From contig JACPPF010000038.1 in NCBI GenBank assembly GCA_016191165.1, forward strand, positions 1 through 46,805: DNA of 46,805 nt. Direction: 5' to 3'. The stretch's first letter is position 1. Every line of letters starts with the position of its first letter. Below are positions 33,048 to 41,582 of the stretch, one piece after another. This stretch comes from Planctomycetota bacterium. GTDB taxonomy: Bacteria > Planctomycetota > Planctomycetia > Gemmatales > Gemmataceae. The notes under the pieces were generated by a model, which had not been told where the DNA came from, made no database searches, and saw only the letters and a program-made list of their open reading frames with translations. Made by a program: the position numbers and the translations under genes.

Positions 33048-33116
33048 GTTTGGCCGCTCGCGTGTGGCGAGCGGTGACGTTGGACCGGCGCGCCTGCCCA
33101 GGGCGAGCGGCTAAAC
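33048..33116. repeat. Inverted repeat gtttggccgctcgc / gcgagcggctaaac
   Basis: Arms at 33048-33061 and 33103-33116 match in 13 of 14 bases. It begins 2 bases after the stop of the secreted protein and ends 14 bases before the ATG of the binding protein. The right arm ending GAGCGGCTAAAC recurs at 39660-39671, upstream of the D-threonine-aldolase-like gene. Confidence 0.65.
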
Positions 33117-33129
33117 CTGGATCAATCCG

Positions 33130-34650
33130 ATGGTCAACAAACTCTCGCCCGCGATTCTTGTTTTCGCCGGTTCAGTCCTCGCGGTAGGCGCTCTGATTGG
33201 CGCGCTTTACTGGATGCAGGACGCCGGCGCATCGTCGGACCTGGACCAACCTCTCGAAGTCTTTTGTGTTCCCGCCATGCGCTTGCCCATGGAGGAGATC
33301 GCCCGCGAATATGAAAACGCGCTCGGGCAAAAGGTCATCCTGCATTTCGATCCGTCGGAAACCTGCCTGGCGAAATTCGAGATTGCCAAGAAAGGGGACC
33401 TGTTCCTGCCCGCCGACGAAAGCTACGTTCACATCGCCAAAGAGAAAAACCTGGTCGACGAAATTACGAGCCTGGCAACGATGCACGCCGTCCTCATTGT
33501 TCGCCCGGGCTTTCCGCGAACGATCGCCAGCTGGGACGATTTTCTCGCCAAGGGCAACAAGCTCGGCTTGCCCAATCCCGAGGTAACCGCCATTGGGAAG
33601 CTAACCAAGGCCGAGTTGCAGCGACTCGGAAAATGGAAAGACGTCGAGGCGCGCAATCCGACCTACCTGGGCGACATTAGCCGGGTCGGCAATGCCGTCG
33701 CCAAAATCGGCGCCAGCGACGTCGGCATTGTCTTTGATGCCATTGCTCTCCAGCTCCAGGCCCTCAACCCCAACATGAAAATCGTTCATCTGAAAGAACT
33801 GAAAGACGTTCAGGCCCACATCAAGGTCGGCCTGGCGAAGAGCTCCAGTCAGCCCGGCAATGCCCGGCGCCTCGTCAATTTCATCCTCGGCAAAGATCAC
33901 GGCGCACCCATCCTGCGCAAACACGGCTATTCCGAGGTCGAGGTCCGTGCGGCGCCGACCAGGCGACCGGAGCTAGTTGTCTATGCCGGCTCGATGCTTC
34001 AGCCCGCGATTGAGAAATCGCTAATCGAATTCGAGAAACGCGAAAACGTCAAGATCACGCGCGTCTACAACGGCTGCGGCATCCTCGTCAGTGAGATGAA
34101 GGCCGGCAAGATGCCCGACCTCTATTTCGCCTGCGACACCAGCTTCATGCTCCAGGTCAAAGAGGACTTCGAGCCGGCAAAAAACGTGTCCAACAACCAG
34201 CTCATGCTCATCGTAAAAAAAGGCAACCCGCACGAACTCAAACGCCTGGCCGACATGGGCAAACCCGGCCTGAGAGTCGGCGTTGGCCATGAACACCAAT
34301 GCGCCATGGGCGCTCTTACCAAAGAAACCTTCCTACGCACCGGGGTCTACGCTCGTGTTGTCAAAAACGTCAAGGTGACGGCCCCGACCGGCGACTACCT
34401 GGTGAACCAGATGCTCCTGTCAGGCCAGCTCGATGTCGTGGTCGCCTATCGCAGCAACTGGCTCCCGTACAAAGACAAACTCGACGCGGTTCCGATCGAG
34501 GGCATTCCGTGCGCCGCGCCATCGCAACCGATCGCCGTGGCCAAAAGTAGCACCCACCCGGACCTGAGCCGCCGCCTGATGGATTTCTTACAGCGCGAAG
34601 AATCCCGCCGGCAGTTCCAGAACCTGGGCTTCGGCTGGGAGGGGAAGTAG
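33130..34650 (+). CDS. Membrane-anchored binding protein with two tandem ModA-like domains
   Basis: This 506-residue protein is an extracytoplasmic solute-binding protein of the molybdate type. An N-terminal helix (AILVFAGSVLAVGALIGALY) anchors it. Two SBP domains follow: the first starts LEVFCVPAMRLPMEEIAREY near residue 42, the second LVVYAGSMLQPAIEKSLIEF near 285 with VYNGCGILVSEM. Each has the inner motifs DLFLPADES / DLYFACDTS. Single ModA proteins are about 250 residues, so this is a duplication. The permease and ATPase genes follow directly. Ligand could be molybdate, tungstate or another oxyanion. Confidence 0.88.
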   Translation: MVNKLSPAILVFAGSVLAVGALIGALYWMQDAGASSDLDQPLEVFCVPAMRLPMEEIAREYENALGQKVILHFDPSETCLAKFEIAKKGDLFLPADESYVHIAKEKNLVDEITSLATMHAVLIVRPGFPRTIASWDDFLAKGNKLGLPNPEVTAIGKLTKAELQRLGKWKDVEARNPTYLGDISRVGNAVAKIGASDVGIVFDAIALQLQALNPNMKIVHLKELKDVQAHIKVGLAKSSSQPGNARRLVNFILGKDHGAPILRKHGYSEVEVRAAPTRRPELVVYAGSMLQPAIEKSLIEFEKRENVKITRVYNGCGILVSEMKAGKMPDLYFACDTSFMLQVKEDFEPAKNVSNNQLMLIVKKGNPHELKRLADMGKPGLRVGVGHEHQCAMGALTKETFLRTGVYARVVKNVKVTAPTGDYLVNQMLLSGQLDVVVAYRSNWLPYKDKLDAVPIEGIPCAAPSQPIAVAKSSTHPDLSRRLMDFLQREESRRQFQNLGFGWEGK

Positions 34651-34675
34651 TGCTGAGTGCTGAGTGCTGAGTGTT
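34649..34675. repeat. Heptad tandem repeat AGTGCTG
   Basis: Three AGTGCTG units and a partial AGTGTT begin within the TAG stop codon of the binding-protein gene (34648-34650). It lies between that gene and the permease start at 34723. Confidence 0.85.
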
Positions 34676-34722
34676 TGTTTTCTGTAGTACACGCCCCGCT
34701 ACTCCACCTAACCCCTATTTCC

Positions 34723-35526
34723 ATGAAGCCACGCCTGAATCCCGACTGGGGCTACTACCTTTGCCTGTCTATCCTGGGCGGGGTATATGTGATCCTGATC
34801 GTTGCGATGATCGTGGCCGATTTGTTTTACACTTCGCCGGAACATCTCTTGAGCGCTCTGAACGATCCGAACATCCGCTACGCGATCATGCTCAGCTTGA
34901 TTTCTTGCACCATCACGGCAATCCTGTCGCTCTGGGTTGGCGTGCCAATGGGGTACCTATTAGCGCGAACGAATTTCTGGGGCAAGACTTTTATCGACAC
35001 GCTGCTTGACGTGCCGATCGTCCTGCCGCCGCTGGTGATTGGGTTGAGTTTGTTGATCCTGTTTCAAACGTGGCCTGGGCGGTTTTTCCAGGAGCACTTT
35101 TTCGGCGTTACGTTCCAGGTGCCGAGCGTGATTTTGGCGCAGTTTTCGGTATCGGCGGCATTCGCGGTGCGGACGATGCGCGTGACGTTCGAACAGATTT
35201 CGCCGCGCACGGAGCAGGTGGCGCTGACGCTTGGCTGCACGCGGGCGCAGGCGTTCTGGCTGGTGGCGCTGCCGGAGGCGCGGCGCGGATTGCTGACGGC
35301 GGCGACGCTGTCGTGGGCGAGGGCCCTGGGTGAATTCGGGCCGATCCTGATCTTTTCGGGAGCGACGCGCATGCGCACTGAAGTGCTCTCCACGACCGTC
35401 TGGCTTGAGTTTTCGATCGGTCACCTCGAAGCGGGCATCGCCGTCTCGCTGCTGATGATCGTGGCCGCCGTCGTCGTACTCATCCTGACGCGTACCCTCG
35501 GCCTGCGCGGGACGGGGTTGGTGTAG
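34723..35526 (+). CDS. ModB/CysT-like ABC transporter permease
   Basis: This 267-residue inner-membrane protein has about six helices and the ABC permease core: LDVPIVLPPLVIGLSLLILF, and the EAA-type loop RTEQVALTLGCTRAQAFWLV followed by ALPEARRGLLTAATLSWARA, LGEFG. These are typical of molybdate, tungstate and sulfate permeases. I chose ATG 34723 (MKPRLNPDWG) because the frame upstream is heptad repeat. It forms an importer with the binding protein before it and the ATPase after it. Confidence 0.92.
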   Translation: MKPRLNPDWGYYLCLSILGGVYVILIVAMIVADLFYTSPEHLLSALNDPNIRYAIMLSLISCTITAILSLWVGVPMGYLLARTNFWGKTFIDTLLDVPIVLPPLVIGLSLLILFQTWPGRFFQEHFFGVTFQVPSVILAQFSVSAAFAVRTMRVTFEQISPRTEQVALTLGCTRAQAFWLVALPEARRGLLTAATLSWARALGEFGPILIFSGATRMRTEVLSTTVWLEFSIGHLEAGIAVSLLMIVAAVVVLILTRTLGLRGTGLV

Positions 35527-35584
35527 CCGCTGGCGGCGTAGCGTTCGTAAGGCGCCACGCAAGCGGCAGGTTGGATTTTGTCCC

Positions 35585-36283
35585 ATGATCGACGTCGAAC
35601 ACCTCCACATCCGGCAAGGCGCGTTTCGCCTCGACGACGTTTCTCTGCACATTCCGCGGGGCAAATACGCGCTGCTCATGGGCAAGACCGGCTGCGGCAA
35701 GACGACCATTCTCGAAGCAATCGCGGGCTTGCGCTCCATTGGCGCCGGCGTCATCCGACTCAATGATCGCGAGGTCACCCACCTTTCCCCGGCCGGGCGT
35801 GAAATCGGCTATGTGCCTCAGGATGGCGCCCTGTTTCGCACGATGACGGTGCGCGACAACTTGGGATTTGCCTTGAAGCTGCGTGCCCTGCCGGCGCGAG
35901 CGATCAAGGAACGGGTCGAGCAGCTGGCCGATTGGCTGGGGGTTCGTCCCCTTTTGGACCGCCGGGCGGTCGGTCTGTCCGGCGGTGAGGCGCAGCGCAT
36001 CGCTCTGGGCCGCGCGCTGGCAAACCACCCGCCGATTTTGCTCATGGACGAGCCGTTGAGTTCACTCGACGAGGAGACGCGCGACCGCATGATCGAGCTT
36101 TTGAAGGGCTTGCCGCAGCGGGAGAGCGTCACGGTCCTGCACATTACGCATAGTCGCCACGAGGCCGATCAACTTGGCGAGTGGATTTTTCGTTTGCAAG
36201 AAGGACGCATCGAGGTTATCAAGGCACAAGGCGCCCCGAGCGAGAACATCACGGAAAGTCGTCCTCAAGACCGGAGCACATGA
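35585..36283 (+). CDS. ABC transporter ATP-binding protein, ModC/WtpC-like
   Basis: This 232-residue ATPase has Walker A GKTGCGKTT near residue 36, Q-loop EIGYVPQDGALF, signature LSGGEAQRIALGRAL and Walker B ILLMDEPLSSLD. It lacks the C-terminal MOP/TOBE ligand-sensing domain of full-length ModC. It energises import with the preceding permease and duplicated binding protein. Its stop codon overlaps the start of the next gene (ATGA at 36280-36283), so that gene is translationally coupled to it. Confidence 0.92.
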   Translation: MIDVEHLHIRQGAFRLDDVSLHIPRGKYALLMGKTGCGKTTILEAIAGLRSIGAGVIRLNDREVTHLSPAGREIGYVPQDGALFRTMTVRDNLGFALKLRALPARAIKERVEQLADWLGVRPLLDRRAVGLSGGEAQRIALGRALANHPPILLMDEPLSSLDEETRDRMIELLKGLPQRESVTVLHITHSRHEADQLGEWIFRLQEGRIEVIKAQGAPSENITESRPQDRST

Positions 36284-37257
36284 TGCGCAAATTCCTCTTC
36301 CTGGTCGTGTTGCTGGCATTCGTCATGTTCACGGCGAGTTGCCGGCAGAACACCGACGACGCGAATAAGCCCAAGAAGAGTGTGAAGGGCACGGTCGGCG
36401 TGTCCGTCTTGACGATGACCAACCCGTTCTTCAAGGAGATCGCCGACGTGTTGACGGCCGAGTTGGCCAAGGATGGCTACGAGGTGATCGCGGTCAGCGG
36501 CGACCACGACGTGCCGAAGCAGCGGAAACAGGTACAGGATTTCCTCGTACAGAAAGTTTCCGCAATCGTGTTGTGCCCGTGCGATTCGCGGGCGATCGGT
36601 GCCGTCATCAAGGAGGCGAACCAGGCCGGCGTGCCGGTCTTCACCGCCGACATCGGCTGCCTCGACCCCGACGCCAAGGTCGTCACGCACGTCGCCACCG
36701 ACAATTATCAAGGCGGCAAACAGGCGGGCGAGGCCATGATCGAGGCGCTCGGTGAAACGGGCGGCAACGTGCTCGTGCTCGATTATCAAAAAGTCGAATC
36801 GTGCATCCTGCGCATCAAGGGCTTCGACGAAGTCCTGGCAAAGCACAACGCGGGACGAACGGCGGGAAAGATCAACGTCGTCAAACGCTTGCCCTGCGAC
36901 GGCGACAAGGACAAGAGTTACAAGGCCACGCAGGACACGCTCGAATCCAATCCGGATATCGTCGGCATCTTCGCGATCAACGACCCGGCCGCCTTGGGCG
37001 CCCGCGCCGCGCTCGAGAAAGCCACGAAGGCCGAACGCATCAAGATCATCGGCTTTGACGGCCAGCCCGAAGGCAAACAGGCCATCCGTGACGGCAAGAT
37101 CTACGCCGACCCGATCCAGTTTCCCGACAAGATCGCTCAGGAAACCGCCCGCGCGATCGTGCGCCACTTCCAGGGCGACCCGCTGGGCAAGGAAATCCTG
37201 ATTCCGACGCGCCTTTATCGCCAGGCCGACGGGCGCAAGGATGCCACGTTGAAATGA
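36280..37257 (+). CDS. Sugar-type (RbsB-like) solute-binding lipoprotein
   Basis: This periplasmic-binding-protein type I of 325 residues has a lipoprotein signal (LVVLLAFVMFTASC) and the family features GVSVLTMTNPFFKEIADVL, VLCPCDSRAIGAVI, GIFAINDPAALGA and IIGFDGQPEGKQAI. Relatives bind ribose and other sugars, or autoinducer-2. No sugar permease or double-domain ATPase adjoins it; it is coupled by ATGA to the molybdate-type ATPase, which is an odd pairing. It could serve a distant transporter or act as a sensor. Confidence 0.9.
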   Translation: MMRKFLFLVVLLAFVMFTASCRQNTDDANKPKKSVKGTVGVSVLTMTNPFFKEIADVLTAELAKDGYEVIAVSGDHDVPKQRKQVQDFLVQKVSAIVLCPCDSRAIGAVIKEANQAGVPVFTADIGCLDPDAKVVTHVATDNYQGGKQAGEAMIEALGETGGNVLVLDYQKVESCILRIKGFDEVLAKHNAGRTAGKINVVKRLPCDGDKDKSYKATQDTLESNPDIVGIFAINDPAALGARAALEKATKAERIKIIGFDGQPEGKQAIRDGKIYADPIQFPDKIAQETARAIVRHFQGDPLGKEILIPTRLYRQADGRKDATLK

Positions 37258-37281
37258 GGACCGACCGACCCGCACCGAGGT

Positions 37282-37350
37282 ACCAGCCCACGCGCAAGCG
37301 TGGGGGTCGGGGCAGCCTTCAGAAACCCCCAGCTTGCGCTGGGGGCTGGT
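37282..37350. repeat. 70-base double-hairpin repeat, orientation B
   Basis: Reverse complement of the element at 23119-23188: it starts ACCAGCCCACGCGCAAGCGT and ends with AGCTTGCGCTGGGGGCTGGT. It lies between convergent genes (sugar-binding lipoprotein and rhomboid protease). Confidence 0.8.
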
Positions 37351-37394
37351 CACGGGCTCTTCGACGAACGGTTATTGTGGCCAAACGGGCCGAG

Positions 37395-38513
37395 TCACAG
37401 GCGACCGGCCTGCCAGAGCACCGCGACGAAGAACCCTAACGGGATCGCGGCCACGCCGCCGAGCGCGAGCCAGCGAACGATGGGCGACGGATGAAAACGG
37501 TTCGCGTGCAAAAAAAGTCCGGCCAGCAGCCCGCCGACGGCCCCGCCGAAATGCCCCTGCCAACTGATTCCCGGAAAGAAATTGATGGCCAAAAGCAAAA
37601 CCACGTTGATAACGGTGTTCCTCTTCCACGCCTGCACTAGCCCGTCGGGAAGGTAGGTGTAGTTGAACCAGAACCACACCAGCATGGCGACAAAAATGCC
37701 GAACAGGCAGCCTGACGCGCCGGCCGTGATGGGACCCTCGCCGCCCGGTCGATGGTCGGATTGAGCGAGTAAAAGCACCACGCAGCCACTGACAATGCCC
37801 GAGACAAGATAAATTGCCAGAAAGCGCGCATGGCCCCACATCCCCTCGATATGCGGCGCGAACGAGCCGAGAAAATACATGTTCATGAACAGATGCAAGA
37901 GACCGATATGCAGAAAGCAGGCCAACACGATCCGTTCATATTGCGGCCGATTGTCGAGAACGCGTTGGTCGGGGAACACCAGCGAGGGGCGCAGCGCGCC
38001 CAGGGCCTTTAGGACGGCGGTGGTGGTCGCGCCTTCGCCCAGGAGATATTCGTTCAATTCAAGGTCGTGTTGAACCGCGTAGGCGGCGCCGAATGCGAAG
38101 TACAGCAGATTGGCGATGAGCAAGACGCGCGCGACCACCGGCGGCTGCGGCAGGAAGATCGCCCTGCGGACCAGATCGCCGCGCTCCAGATCGCTCAGGC
38201 CGGTGAGCTCCGTGGGCGGTTCGAGGGCAACGGCTTTGCTCAATCGCTTGCTGGTGAGCGCCTGCCGGCCCGCGTCGGTCAGCGTACAGCCCTGGCCAAG
38301 GTCTTTTACCCAGTCGGTAAAGCGCACCAACCCGAGCCGGCGCAACTCGTCCAGACCCCGATCGAGTTTCTCCCGATCGAGGCCCCGAGCCTGAGCGAAG
38401 GGGGCCGGATACAAAGGCTCCGCCGCCAGCTCGGCCATCGCTTGCAAAAGGCCCAACAGGAAATCCTCGTTGCCGGTCGCCGTGCCCATGTCAATGCCTC
38501 CCGGGGTTGCCAC
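37395..38513 (-). CDS. Rhomboid-family intramembrane serine protease with N-terminal winged-helix-like domain
   Basis: This is a 372-residue membrane protease. The rhomboid core has FLHIGLLHLFMNMYFLGSFA near residue 207-226, the active serine in ITAGASGCLFGIF (GxSG) near 275, and the catalytic histidine in WQGHFGGAVGGLLAG. The first about 100 residues are soluble: EDFLLGLLQAMAELAAEPLY, LDRGLDELRRLGLVRF and CTLTDAGRQALTSKRL look like a winged-helix fold. Rhomboids release membrane proteins by cleavage in the bilayer; the substrate is unknown. Confidence 0.9.
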   Translation of the reverse strand: MATPGGIDMGTATGNEDFLLGLLQAMAELAAEPLYPAPFAQARGLDREKLDRGLDELRRLGLVRFTDWVKDLGQGCTLTDAGRQALTSKRLSKAVALEPPTELTGLSDLERGDLVRRAIFLPQPPVVARVLLIANLLYFAFGAAYAVQHDLELNEYLLGEGATTTAVLKALGALRPSLVFPDQRVLDNRPQYERIVLACFLHIGLLHLFMNMYFLGSFAPHIEGMWGHARFLAIYLVSGIVSGCVVLLLAQSDHRPGGEGPITAGASGCLFGIFVAMLVWFWFNYTYLPDGLVQAWKRNTVINVVLLLAINFFPGISWQGHFGGAVGGLLAGLFLHANRFHPSPIVRWLALGGVAAIPLGFFVAVLWQAGRL

Positions 38514-38553
38514 GTTTCTCGAACTCGAATCGTGTCTGGCAGCGGACTCAAAC

Positions 38554-39477
38554 TCAGTCTCTAAGCCCTCGACCTGTCAGGTGCAGGAACACCCGTTCCA
38601 GGTTTGGCTCCTCCGTTTCCAGGCCCGTCATCTCTACCTGCTCCTCGCTCAGGATCGGCACGAGTTGCAGGAGCAAGCGCTTGACGTCGCCGCATTCGAT
38701 CTCGATGCTTTCGGCGCTCGGAAATGTGACACGCCCGTCGCCCAGCGAGCGCAGACGCGTGCGCGCGCCTTCCGATAGAGACCGGGCGCTCAGGCGTAGC
38801 CGGCTCGGGAGTTGCGCGAGGAGGTTCCTGACGGCATCGCAGGCGATCAGCTTGCCGTGGTCGATGATGCCGACGCGTGGGCACAGCGCCTGCACCTCCT
38901 CCATGTAATGGCTCGTATAAACGATGGTGATGCCCAGCGCATTGAGTCGGCGGACCTCCTCGAAGATGTGATTGCGCGACTGGGGATCGACGCCGGTGGT
39001 CGGTTCATCGAGCAGCAGGATTTTGGGCGCATGAACCAGCGAAGCGCCCAGGTTGAGCCTGCGTTTCATGCCGCCGGAGAAGGCGCCGGCGCGCTGGTCG
39101 GCGCGATCGGCCAGGGCGACCGCCATCAGGATCGCCTCGACGCGCGTTTCCAGTTCAGCCCCGGCGAGGGAATAAAGTTGGCCGAAGAAGCGAAGGTTTT
39201 CACGCGCCGTCAACTCGTTGTAGATGGCCAGCTCTTGAGGCACGATGCCGATGAGGCGGCGCAGTTCGCGGTCGCGCCGATGAAACTCCTTGCCGTCGAG
39301 GACGATTTGCCCGGCGGTGCGATCGAGCAGGCCGGCGACAATCGACATGAGCGTCGTCTTGCCCGCGCCGTTGGGGCCGAGCAGGCCGAACAATTCGCCC
39401 TTGTCGACGGTGAAAGAAATGCCCGCGAGGGCTGGTGTCGGCCCATAGTCTTTTCGCAGGTTGCGAACTTCGAGCAT
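38554..39477 (-). CDS. ABC transporter ATP-binding protein (CcmA/DrrA-like exporter type)
   Basis: This 307-residue ATPase has Walker A LLGPNGAGKTTLM near residue 34-46, signature FSGGMKRRLNLGASLVH, Walker B ILLLDEPTTGVDP, and the H-loop YTSHYMEEV. The sequence resembles the exporter ATPases of the DrrA/NatA kind. The C-terminal about 80 residues are variable, as in that family. No permease gene lies next to it, so the membrane partner must be elsewhere. It is followed on its strand, after 40 bases, by the rhomboid gene. Confidence 0.93.
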   Translation of the reverse strand: MLEVRNLRKDYGPTPALAGISFTVDKGELFGLLGPNGAGKTTLMSIVAGLLDRTAGQIVLDGKEFHRRDRELRRLIGIVPQELAIYNELTARENLRFFGQLYSLAGAELETRVEAILMAVALADRADQRAGAFSGGMKRRLNLGASLVHAPKILLLDEPTTGVDPQSRNHIFEEVRRLNALGITIVYTSHYMEEVQALCPRVGIIDHGKLIACDAVRNLLAQLPSRLRLSARSLSEGARTRLRSLGDGRVTFPSAESIEIECGDVKRLLLQLVPILSEEQVEMTGLETEEPNLERVFLHLTGRGLRD

Positions 39478-39732
39478 GATAAGCGCAGCCAGAGTTGTGC
39501 GGTCCGGTGAGGGCGACGGGGTTGAATTCCGCGGAACCTGCTCGATCGATTCGTGGCGAGCGGATTGATCGCCACGGCCATTCTATGGAATCCATGGCCC
39601 GGCAACGCGATGTTCCGCCCGTTTCCTGTTCCTAGACTCGCGACCGCGCTCACCGGAGGTGAGCGGCTAAACAAATCCGCTGGCTGGCATATCATAAAAT
39701 ACATCGCCAACACCCCTGATGGAATCACCGCC

Positions 39733-40815
39733 ATGTCCTTCTTGATCGGCCAACCGCTCGACGCGCTCGATACGCCGTCCCTCCTTCTCGACCTCGATGT
39801 CATCGACGCCAACCTGCGCCGCATGTTCGATGCGGGCAAACAACGCGGCGTCAACGTGCGCACGCATTTCAAATCGCTCAAGTGCGGCGGATTGGCTCGC
39901 TATATCAAGGAGCGCGGCGGCGCCACCTTTTTGGCCGCCAAGCTCAATGAAGCCGAGGTGTTGGCCGACGCGGGCATCACGGATATTCTCATCGCCAACC
40001 AGGTTGTCGGCGCCCAGAAAATGGGGCGGCTCGCCGAGCTGGCCAGGCGCGTGCAACTCCGCGTGTGCGTCGATTGCGTCGAAAACATCGAGCAGTTGAG
40101 CAAGGCCATGAGCAAGGCAGGGGCCACCCTCGGCGTCCTGATCGAAGTCGATATTGGCATGGCGCGCTGCGGGGTGCTGCCCGGCGACGCGGCGGTTGGG
40201 CTGGCGCAGCGAATCGCCAAAAGCCCGGGTCTGCGCTTCGACGGGTTGCAGGGCTACGACGGTCATTTGCAACTCATCGCCGACCCCGCCGAGCGCAAAG
40301 GAAAGTCAGAGGAGGCCACCGAGCAACTTGTTGCCACGCGCCGGCTCATCGAACGCGCCGGCATCCCGGTCACCATCGTCACGGGCGCCGGCACGGGCAC
40401 GTGGGAGTTCGTCGCCGGCTACCCTGGCGTCACCGAGATTCAGCCCGGCTCCTTCGTCTTGATGGATTGCGTCTACCATCCCGTCCGCCCGGAATTCAAC
40501 TGCTCGCTGTCGATCCTGACCTCGGTCATCAGCGTCAGGCCCAAATGGTACAATCTCGACGCCGGTTCGAAAGCGATCTCCAAGGATTTTGGCATGCCCG
40601 CGATCAAGGACCACTCGACCGAGGCGGTGACGCGCCTTTCCGAAGAACACACGAAGGTCGAATGCGAGCCGGTCCCGGTGCAGGTCGACGATCGCCGCGA
40701 GGTGATTCCGGCCCATTGCTGCGCAACGATGAACCTGCACCGCCAGGCCATTGCCGTGCGCAAGGGCAAGGTGGAAGCCGTCTGGCCGATTGAAGCGAGC
40801 GGCCGTTACGATTGA
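39733..40815 (+). CDS. D-threonine aldolase / DSD1-like PLP enzyme (alanine racemase N-terminal fold)
   Basis: This 360-residue enzyme has the fold-type III PLP barrel: DTPSLLLDLDVIDANLRRM, then RTHFKSLKCGGLARY with the expected PLP lysine, ILIANQVVG, and VLIEVDIGMARCGV. The C-terminal metal site is PAHCCATMNLH (His and Cys). Family members split D-threonine to glycine and acetaldehyde, or act on D-serine or 3-hydroxyaspartate. I chose ATG 39733 for the family-like start. It is followed by eda and nnr on the same strand with short gaps that each hold the CCCAGGGG repeat. Confidence 0.9.
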   Translation: MSFLIGQPLDALDTPSLLLDLDVIDANLRRMFDAGKQRGVNVRTHFKSLKCGGLARYIKERGGATFLAAKLNEAEVLADAGITDILIANQVVGAQKMGRLAELARRVQLRVCVDCVENIEQLSKAMSKAGATLGVLIEVDIGMARCGVLPGDAAVGLAQRIAKSPGLRFDGLQGYDGHLQLIADPAERKGKSEEATEQLVATRRLIERAGIPVTIVTGAGTGTWEFVAGYPGVTEIQPGSFVLMDCVYHPVRPEFNCSLSILTSVISVRPKWYNLDAGSKAISKDFGMPAIKDHSTEAVTRLSEEHTKVECEPVPVQVDDRREVIPAHCCATMNLHRQAIAVRKGKVEAVWPIEASGRYD

Positions 40816-40824
40816 AATCCCAAG

Positions 40825-40853
40825 CCCAGGGGTGAGCGCAGCGAACCCCTGGG
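40825..40853. repeat. CCCAGGGG palindrome, copy 1
   Basis: CCCAGGGG-tgagcgcagcgaa-CCCCTGGG, a perfect 8-bp stem with 13-base loop, lies 10 bases after the stop of the aldolase-like gene and 22 bases before the eda start. Confidence 0.85.
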
Positions 40854-40874
40854 ATCAGCGTGGCGTAAATTGAC

Positions 40875-41531
40875 ATGAGCAAAGAAGACCAACTCCGGCA
40901 GGTTCTCGATTCCGGCATCGTGGCGGTCGTGCGATCGACCGATAGCCAGCAGCTGGTGGAGGTGGTGCGCGCCCTCGCCGACGGCGGCGTCACCGTTGCC
41001 GAGATCACGATGACGGTCCCCGGCGCGCTGGACGTGGTCAAGCAGGTGCGGGCGGCCCTGGGAGAGCGTGTAATGCTTGGCGCCGGAACCGTCCTCGATC
41101 CAGAGACGGCACGCGCCGCTTTCCTCGCGGGAGCCGAGTATATTGTGGCGCCGACGGTTAATCTCGAAGTGATCCGTCTGTGCCAGCGCTATGACAAACT
41201 CGTGATGCCCGGCGCCTTCACGCCAACGGAAATACTGGCCGCCTGGGAGGCCGGCGCTGACATTGTCAAGGTTTTCCCCGCGGATGTCGTTGGTCCCGCC
41301 TTCTTCAAGGCGATCAAGGGGCCGTTGCCTCAAATTCGCGTCATGCCGACCGGTGGCGTCGATTTGACCACTGCGGCGGCGTTTCTGAAAGCGGGCGCAT
41401 GTTGCCTCGGCATCGGCAGCCAGCTCGTCGAACCGAAGGCGATCGCCGAGGGCAACTTCGCGCGCATTCGCGAGTTGGCCCAGCAGTATGTCAGCATTGT
41501 CAAGGAAACGCGCGCCGCGATGGCGCGCTAG
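40875..41531 (+). CDS. eda: Bifunctional 4-hydroxy-2-oxoglutarate / KDPG aldolase
   Basis: This class I aldolase of 218 residues cleaves 2-keto-3-deoxy-6-phosphogluconate to pyruvate and glyceraldehyde-3-phosphate (Entner-Doudoroff pathway). It has the family's catalytic glutamate in VAEITMTVPGA, the substrate loop GAGTVLDPETARAAFLAGAE, YIVAPTVN, PGAFTPTEI and the Schiff-base lysine in DIVKVFPAD near residue 137, then MPTGGVD. Length is standard (about 210). It lies in a three-gene run with the D-threonine-aldolase-like gene and nnr; no phosphogluconate dehydratase is present here. Confidence 0.95.
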   Translation: MSKEDQLRQVLDSGIVAVVRSTDSQQLVEVVRALADGGVTVAEITMTVPGALDVVKQVRAALGERVMLGAGTVLDPETARAAFLAGAEYIVAPTVNLEVIRLCQRYDKLVMPGAFTPTEILAAWEAGADIVKVFPADVVGPAFFKAIKGPLPQIRVMPTGGVDLTTAAAFLKAGACCLGIGSQLVEPKAIAEGNFARIRELAQQYVSIVKETRAAMAR

Positions 41532-41541
41532 CCATTCCAAG

Positions 41542-41570
41542 CCCAGGGGTGAGCGCAGCGAATCCCAGGG
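41542..41570. repeat. CCCAGGGG palindrome, copy 2 (degenerate right arm)
   Basis: CCCAGGGGtgagcgcagcga as in copy 1, but the right arm is changed to atCCCAGGG, so it no longer pairs. It lies between eda and nnr. Confidence 0.75.
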
Positions 41571-41582
41571 ACCGGGACGCCG

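Noticed and set aside
38380-38405. Possible copy of the gagcctgagcg palindrome inside the rhomboid gene
   Set aside because: Only one arm of about 14 bases is present and no inverted partner was seen, so chance similarity is likely.
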